Below, piece after piece: positions 59,323 through 64,000 of a DNA stretch of 64,000 bases. Position numbers and translations under genes: made by a program. The DNA lies in contig NC_086031.1 of NCBI RefSeq assembly GCF_036323735.1, positions 36,514,225-36,578,224 of the forward strand, given 5' to 3'. The stretch is from Rattus norvegicus. Its lineage: Eukaryota; Chordata; Mammalia; Rodentia; Muridae. The notes beneath the pieces were generated by a model. That model made no database searches, was not told where the DNA came from, and saw only the letters and a list, made by a program, of their open reading frames with translations. Numbering within the stretch: the stretch's first letter is position 1; every line of letters begins with the position of its first letter.

Positions 59323-60085
59323 TTGCTGCTCCTATAGGGTCCATGATTTTACAAGTCACGGGTAGTTATCTATGCTTATAAATCTGGGCATGAGTTATCA
59401 AGCCTGAGAAAGCCATAGTACAATTAGGTAGCTGTTAGTTTCTTCATGATATATATGCCACTATTACACCATTGAGATCTTACTAGGCTGGTCATTTTTG
59501 TGCTTCATAAGCTTTATAGCTTGGAAGAACACCTGATTGCTTTTCTTCTTTGATAGCTGTTCTAGTCAGAGGAGGCTTCCATGCCATTCACATCTTGATT
59601 CCTCTGTACTGTCTCCAAACTGTCTACTCTTTTCATGAATAGTCTTACATCTCAAGTCCTGGAAGGAAAACCAGGGCAATGGCAATACTCAATATTGTTT
59701 GAGGAGCCTTTAGGACTTTCCTGACCAACAACATAAAAGGGAGTTTGCCATTAGAATTTTAGTTAAATAATATATGACTCTTCCAGGAACATGTCACTCA
59801 AGTGTCATAACTTCATTTAAACTATTATAGATAGTTGTGTACATATAAAATTAAAATCTGTATTTTAAAGTGAACAAAAAATGCTTCATATATATTTACT
59901 GTTGTTTGTATTTCTTATTTCGCCCTTATCCCTATTTTACCCTACCCACACTCCCAAGTTAAAAATTCCTCCATTTTTCTCTTTCATAGCACCTGTATCT
60001 TATTATTTCCTTCTCTAGAAATAGGCACAATGATCTTCTTTTCCTGAGAGTTACTCTGGATTATATAATAAATTTGACAATTTGG
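59323..60085. other. No gene; right part may be an old L1 3' UTR
   Basis: Low-copy DNA to about 59870. The T/C-rich stretch 59920-60030 may belong to the old L1 that follows, but I could not prove it. Confidence 0.4.
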
Positions 60086-60214
60086 ACCTAGGAAACAAAC
60101 TTGAAAGAGCACATATGCTATTTACCTGTAAGTCTCATTTTTTTCCTTATGACTGGGTAGAATTTCATTGTACTGCATTGTTATTTCCCATGCATCTTTT
60201 GAAGGCCATATATT

Positions 60215-60332
60215 TTATTTTATTTTTATGGGATACTTTTTATTTACATTTCAAACGTTATCCCCTTTTCCCCACCCAACCACCCATCTCTTCCTGCCTC
60301 CCTGCCCTGACATTTCCCTACACTGGACATTT
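60215..60332 (-). mobile_element. L1: Nested, ultra-short L1 3' end in the old L1
   Basis: 'ttatttacatttcaaacgtt' followed by the C-rich 'ccccacccaaccacccatct' and 'catttccctacactgg' matches the reverse of a young L1 3' terminus (compare 17080-17240), with an internal deletion. Old L1 sequence resumes on both sides. Confidence 0.7.
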
Positions 60333-60989
60333 CCAAGGTCATTGAGAATAGAGCAGAAATATACATGGCTTTTAAAATATCTGCACAGTACTGTTTAAAG
60401 TCCTTTGGGCATTTGCCAAGGCATAGTATAGCTGTATCATATGACAAACTTATTGTTATCTTTGTGAGGATTCTTCACACTGATTTTCCTTGTGAATTCT
60501 CCAGTTTTTAGTCTCATCAATAGTGAATGATGGTTCTCTTTCCCCACATCCTCCCCAGCATTAGTTGTCAGGAATTTTCTGATCTTATACATTCTAACTG
60601 GGGTATAAGGAAATCCAAATTCTGTATGCTAATGATACTGATATGATAATGATGAGATATTTTTAATATCTTCTTTTAAGAACTGTGTTTAGAACTGTGT
60701 TCATTTCTTGGGGGGTGTCATTTGTCTTCTTGACTGTTTTTTAGTTCTTTGTATATTGTGGATATTCATCCTCTATCAGCTTGTAACTGGCCAAAATTCT
60801 TGCCCACTCTGTGAGCTTCCCCTTTACTTGAATGATTGTGTCCTCTGCTGTAGAGAAGCTTACAAGTTTTAGGAGTTCCCATTTGTCAACCATTGGCCTT
60901 GATGAGCAAATGAAGCCATGCTTAGAAGCTCTTTCCTATTCCTAAATTCTTTCAGATCCTGCCTATGTTTACTTCAAGCGGTTTCAGTT

Positions 60990-61206
60990 CTTCTTCTTCT
61001 TCTTCTTCCTCTTCCTCTTCCTCTTCCTCTTCTTCTTCTTCCTCTTCCTCTTCCTCTTCTTCTTCCTCTTCCTCTTCCTCTTCCTCTTCTTTCTTCTTCT
61101 TTCTTCTTTCTTCTTCTTCTTCTTCTTCTTCTTCTTCTTCTTCTTCTTCTTCTTCTTCTTCTTCTTCTTCTTCTTCTTCTTCTTCTTCTTCTTCTTCTTC
61201 TTCTTC
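60990..61206. repeat. (TTC)n/(TTCCTC)n tract with 33 pure TTC units
   Basis: An imperfect TTC/TTCCTC part (60990-61107) is followed by 61108-61206, 33 perfect TTC units. The long Ser-, Leu-, Lys- or Arg-rich frames on both strands come only from this tract. Confidence 0.95.
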
Positions 61207-61809
61207 GTTTCACCTTGAGGTATTTTTCGTTGACTTTTGTGCAAGATGGGAATCTAGTTTCCTTGGTCTGCATGTGGTTATTCAGTTCTCCCAGCACCAT
61301 TTGCGGACAATGCTGTGTTTTCTCTAAGATATATTTTGACATCTTTATCAAATATAGAATGGATGTAGATTTTTGTATTTTTATCTGGGTCTCCTTTTTT
61401 GTTCATTTGTCTACATATCTGTTTTTGTTATAGTACCATACTCCTTTTATTACTATATCTATAACATTGTTAGAAATCTGATATAGTAATGCCTTATGTA
61501 TTATTCTTTTTGCTCATGATTACGTTGTTATCCAAAGTTATTTTGTGATTTGGAATGAGTTTCAATTATTTTAGCTCTATTAAGAATGTCATAAAAGAGT
61601 TTAATTGGAATTGTATTGAATCTGTACAGTACTTTTTGTAGAACTATCATTTTTACACCCTTGAATCTACTAATCCTTTAGTGTAGGAGGTCCTTCTAAC
61701 TTCTATTATGTTTCTCCCTTTCTTTCTTTAGGGATTAAAAATCTTCACTATAGTGGGCTTTAACCTCCTTAGTTGGATTTATAACTTTTAATTTTGTGTT
61801 TATTCAAAT

Positions 61810-62300
61810 GTTTACATTTAAAAGGCTTTAAATATTTCATGCCTTTACACTTTTTATACTAGTCATAAATATTCCCTATTCCTCCCCCTCATTTCTTCAC
61901 AACATTTTTACCATCACATCTCCGTTCTAATTTCATTTTCTCTTTTAAAAAATAATCCCTAGAGTTCAATTAGATGTTCCTAGGCTCATTTGTGTGCGGT
62001 CATCCATTGGAGCACAGGGGACATAACAGTGGCCATGCCGTTACCCCAAAGAAAAGTGATTCTTCCTCATTTAGGAGTCATCAATTTTCAATAGATCCTC
62101 TGTTGGGATAGGATATTGGTATTTATTTCCATATCCATGCTAGAATTTTTAAATGGCTTTATTTTCTTACAAAATGAGAGATGTAAAGTCATATGCCACA
62201 CCCATGACATGTCTAGAAGGGAATATTTTACAGCACCACACCCACCAGTTCTCACTTCTACATTCTTTCTGTCTCAATTATCAGATGTTCCTTAACATTT
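61810..62300. other. Probable old rodent L1/Lx UTR-like segment at 61955-62165; no gene
   Basis: 'gagttcaattagatgttcc', 'gtcatccattggagcacag' and 'gaaaagtgattcttcctc' resemble a repeat block I know from rodent genomes in association with old L1 UTRs. The assignment is from memory and uncertain. Confidence 0.35.
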
Positions 62301-62305
62301 AGAGT

Positions 62306-62352
<47 letters not shown>
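62306..62352. repeat. (TG)n microsatellite
   Basis: About 23 TG units. Confidence 0.95.
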
Positions 62353-62353
<1 letters not shown>

Positions 62354-62354
62354 C

Positions 62355-63288
62355 ACATGCTCTATCTTCATATAAAGTGTACAGTACACATGTATAGACA
62401 TGGTAAATGAAATGATACCAAGAAGTTTTCAAAGAAAGGCTACTGTGTCAGGATGTTGTGATAACACAAAGTATGAAACTTTCTTTCTTATAAATTCTCA
62501 TTAGACAAAAATGAGAGAGATTTTTGAGATTCACATTTTAGTCATAGCATCAAAGTCATTCGTGAGCACAGGTACATGGGTGACATAAAGGTTTGATATT
62601 GCTCCACAAGTACTTTTTCATTACTTTGTGTAACAGATGTGTGTGCTGGATTTATCTAGGTATAGCAGATTTACTCCTGATAGGGATAAAGAATCTAACA
62701 TCCAGAAAGACTAATCCACAGAAAAGGGAGAATAACAACTTTGCCCTTTTGTAATCGAAGGAACATGATGGCTGGAAGTTTGCTAACTAGGTGAGGGCTT
62801 GGATATTTTATAGGGCTGCTGGGTCCCTCCCTTATCCTTGTCCTGTTCAGATATCTGTCCCAATGCCTTCCCATCATTTCTTTTTGAATTATATTCTGGA
62901 AGCCATCTTCTCTGGAAGCCTGCTTTCACTTTTCTGTCTACTTATTTTCCTCTACCCTTGCTTCAGTTGGAAATTGCCCTGGCCCAAACCCATCATCTCC
63001 ATCACACATGGGTCTACTATGGTTAGAAAATATTCTTAATTTTTCTTCTGATAGTTTCATCGTATTAAGATCAGTCTGTAACACACTCCAAGTTACTTTA
63101 TATCTTAAAACATGTTGTTACAATGCATTCACATGGCTTTGACTCCAATTTAAGGGAGGTCCCTTGATGGGTTCAGAGACTGTGCCATATGTTAGATGGC
63201 ATCAGTCAGCACAGACTGATAAATGGGCCAATCTCGAGAATGGACAGTGAGTAACCCTATATGTTTCTTGGGTAAACCGATGCTTTAG
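62355..63288. other. No gene or recognised repeat
   Basis: Low-copy DNA. Two overlapping plus frames at 62791-63039 and 62838-63026 show no family features. Confidence 0.4.
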
Positions 63289-63290
63289 AG

Positions 63291-63515
63291 CAGTGGTTCT
63301 CATTCTGTGGGTCAAGACCCCTTGGGGGTGTTGAACAACCTTTTCACAGGGGTCACATGTCAGATATCCTGCATATCAGATATTTACATATAATTTATAA
63401 AGGTAGTAAAATCACAGGTATGAGGCAGCACCAAATTAATCTTATGGTTCTGAGTCCCTACAATATGTGGAACTGTGTTAAAAGGCCAGAGCATTAGGAA
63501 GGTTGATAATCACAA
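63291..63515 (-). mobile_element. hAT-type non-autonomous DNA transposon (URR1-like)
   Basis: The left terminus is CAGTGGTTCTCATTCTG and the right terminus, reverse-complemented, reads approximately TTGTGATTATCAACC. Together they are a degenerate hAT-Charlie-type terminal inverted repeat. Internal blocks (reverse of 'gatatctgatatgcagg' and 'gaccccttgggggtg') match the short rodent URR1 family as I remember it. It is about 225 bp with no open frame. The expected 8-bp target duplication is not evident. Confidence 0.65.
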
Positions 63516-64000
63516 TCATCAAGGAACCTAACACAGTGATGCCATGGCCACTCATTAATGTGTAACAGGATACCTGGTGTGTTTGTCTGGACTGGGGACT
63601 TCCCTACGGTTCCTGCAGTTGTGCTAGACATAGTCTCCCACTGTTTACACAAGTGCTTGACCATTTGCCTTTCCAGGTGGTCACCTATGTGGTCATGAAC
63701 CTGAATCTGACCAGCTGATTCATGCTCCTAATATGTTCCTGTTCTAGACCTGTTTTGGTTTCTAACCCAGTAGCTTCAATTTCAAGCCTGAGTCCAAAGG
63801 ATCCACCAGAGTCTTCCTCCTGACCTGAGTTTGGTTTATTATCTTTCTCAGCACACTTCTGCACCCTTTACAGATTTTCTGCAGGCTCTTTAACTTGCAT
63901 TCATACTGTAACACAATAATGCATATGCAGCTCTGTAGATATGAAAAGTGTGCTATGTGATATTATATGAGACATAGTTTTAGTAATTAAGACTGGAAAA
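63516..64000. other. No gene or recognised repeat
   Basis: Mixed sequence with slightly higher GC. I could not assign it. Confidence 0.4.

Larger units (their letters stand above)
60086..61800 (-). mobile_element. L1: Old L1 ORF2 segment (minus strand), with nested insertions
   Basis: On the minus strand it runs from mid-ORF2 (about 61800) to the C-terminal region (about 60110). Recognisable blocks on the plus strand include 'actgggtagaatttcattg', 'cctttgggcatttgcc', 'aggagttcccatttgtcaac', 'cagcaccatttgcgga' and 'aattggaattgtattgaat'. It is highly diverged, with no open frame. It is interrupted by a younger L1 3' end (60215-60332) and by the TTC tract. Confidence 0.8.

Noticed and set aside
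60918..61433. 171-codon Leu-rich and 125-codon Arg/Lys-rich frames
   Set aside because: They are artefacts of the TTC/TTCCTC tract inside an old L1.

Overview
This is 64 kb of AT-rich, repeat-dominated mammalian DNA. The organism is almost certainly a rat (Rattus). There are six ID-family SINEs (BC1-type tRNA-like head, A-rich tail often containing AAGAACC), rat-type L1 elements, and B1/B2/B3/B4-type rodent SINEs. ID elements reach this density and freshness mainly in rat. I found no exon, processed gene, tRNA, rRNA or other host RNA gene that I can support, so the window reads as a gene desert built by retrotransposons. All family names here are recognised by eye, not by a database search. 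Layout. 0-3.5 kb: worn B-type SINEs, a (CA)n tract and a 348-bp LTR-like repeat (TG...CA ends). 3.57-6.48 kb: a rearranged L1 made of three blocks (plus, minus, plus), interrupted by a second copy of the LTR-like repeat. 6.5-17 kb: low-copy DNA with scattered SINEs, long microsatellites (TG, TTC, GAAA, CTTC, CA), a 4 x 25-bp minisatellite, and a 145-bp segment present twice 1.8 kb apart. 17.07-23.12 kb: a nearly complete but decayed minus-strand L1 with 5' UTR monomer-like repeats and an ID insertion. 24.38-30.73 kb: a decayed plus-strand class I (gamma-like) endogenous retrovirus with two LTRs and pol remnants, broken by a later L1 insertion; a related solo LTR lies at 44.63-45.15 kb. 31-36 kb: SINEs, two IDs and an unassigned rodent repeat. 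36.29-40.82 kb: the youngest-looking L1, with a 5' UTR, an intact 395-codon ORF1 and a broken ORF2, truncated at its 3' end. 45.5-48.85 kb: minus-strand Lx-type L1. 50.45-51.63 kb: plus-strand L1 3' end. 52.32-58.06 kb: decayed, nearly full-length plus-strand L1. 60.1-61.8 kb: old minus-strand L1 carrying a nested L1 3' end and a 33-unit TTC tract. 63.29-63.52 kb: a hAT-type non-autonomous DNA transposon. How the parts relate. L1 supplies the enzyme that mobilised the ID and B SINEs, and their target-site duplications (12-16 bp where clear) fit L1 endonuclease/target-primed insertion. No L1 here is fully intact. The only uninterrupted mobile-element protein gene is ORF1 at 36.95-38.14 kb. I saw no new gene system. 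The most informative signals are structural: a locally templated duplication inside a SINE, a 3'-truncated L1 ending at a hairpin, a three-block L1 mosaic, a 54-bp mini-SINE with a perfect 16-bp target-site duplication, and a minisatellite born inside a SINE head.
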